Shown: piece by piece, positions 6,857 to 6,886 of the stretch
Layout of the letters: every line of letters starts with the position of its first letter
How positions within the stretch are numbered: position 1 is the stretch's first letter
Assembly (NCBI GenBank): GCA_031283915.1
Contig: JAITAY010000270.1
Coordinates: 1 to 6,886, forward strand
From: Tannerella sp.
Lineage (GTDB): Bacteria; Bacteroidota; Bacteroidia; Bacteroidales; Tannerellaceae
Direction: 5' to 3'
DNA length: 6,886 nt
Position numbers and translations under genes: made by a program
The notes under the pieces: model-generated
Database searches by the model: none
Told to the model about the DNA's origin: nothing
The model's input: the letters and a program-made list of their open reading frames with translations, nothing else

Positions 6857-6886
6857 ATGAAAGACAGAAATTCACAAAAAAAACGT
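6857..6886 (+). CDS. Possible start of a further gene (ten codons, 3' end outside window)
   Basis: An ATG opens a frame reading MKDRNSQKKR to the window edge. The leader AGCAGAAAAA is A-rich, as is common before Bacteroidetes genes. The highly basic, polar N-terminus gives no hint of function. It begins 80 nt after the permease stop, on the same strand, so it could be a fourth operon gene or a separate unit. The spacer has only a poor promoter candidate (TTG at 6798-6800, TAGCTTCA at 6816-6823, 15-nt spacing). Ten codons are too few to prove a gene. Confidence 0.3.
   Translation, partial: MKDRNSQKKR

Noticed and set aside
1..6886. CRISPR array, tRNA or rRNA genes, insertion sequence, riboswitch
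   Set aside because: No regularly spaced repeats, no tRNA-like cloverleaf, no transposase apart from the partial tyrosine recombinase, and the non-coding gaps are too short and A/T-rich for a known riboswitch.

Overview
The window reads as part of a Bacteroidetes (probably Bacteroidales) chromosome or integrated element. Three things point there. The clearest promoter has the Bacteroidetes form TTG-N19-TAnnTTTG. Most genes start behind A/T-rich leaders without a Shine-Dalgarno sequence. The proteins look like Bacteroidetes members of their families, as judged by eye and not by a database search. All supported genes are on the + strand.

Layout. Bases 1-381 hold the C-terminal catalytic part of a tyrosine recombinase whose start lies upstream of the window. 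Bases 382-520 form a promoter and operator region. Bases 521-1111 encode a TetR/AcrR-type repressor. Bases 1112-1234 form a second regulatory region. Bases 1235-6776 encode a complete three-part RND efflux pump in the order outer-membrane channel (TolC-like), periplasmic adaptor, inner-membrane permease, with gaps of 16 and 12 nt, so it is almost certainly one operon. Bases 6777-6886 hold a hairpin around the permease stop codon, an A/T-rich spacer and the first ten codons of a possible further gene.

How it works together. The repressor probably controls itself and the pump. The strongest non-coding signal is a palindrome, consensus (c/t)AGAGY-N4-RCTCTG, found three times: once directly behind the tetR -7 box and twice, 33 bp apart centre to centre, between tetR and the channel gene. 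The two perfect copies differ by a matched pair of changes (T...A versus C...G), as expected for a two-fold symmetric protein site. Two copies are also followed by exactly eight T, and the one after tetR could serve as its terminator too. The pump would carry small molecules (drugs, bile salts or similar) from the inner membrane or periplasm out of the cell; the substrate cannot be read from sequence.

The pump itself is a well-known type. I see no sign of an undescribed enzyme system here. What deserves a second look is the operator/terminator arrangement and the neighbouring recombinase, which raises the possibility that the pump is cargo of, or flanks, an integrated element.
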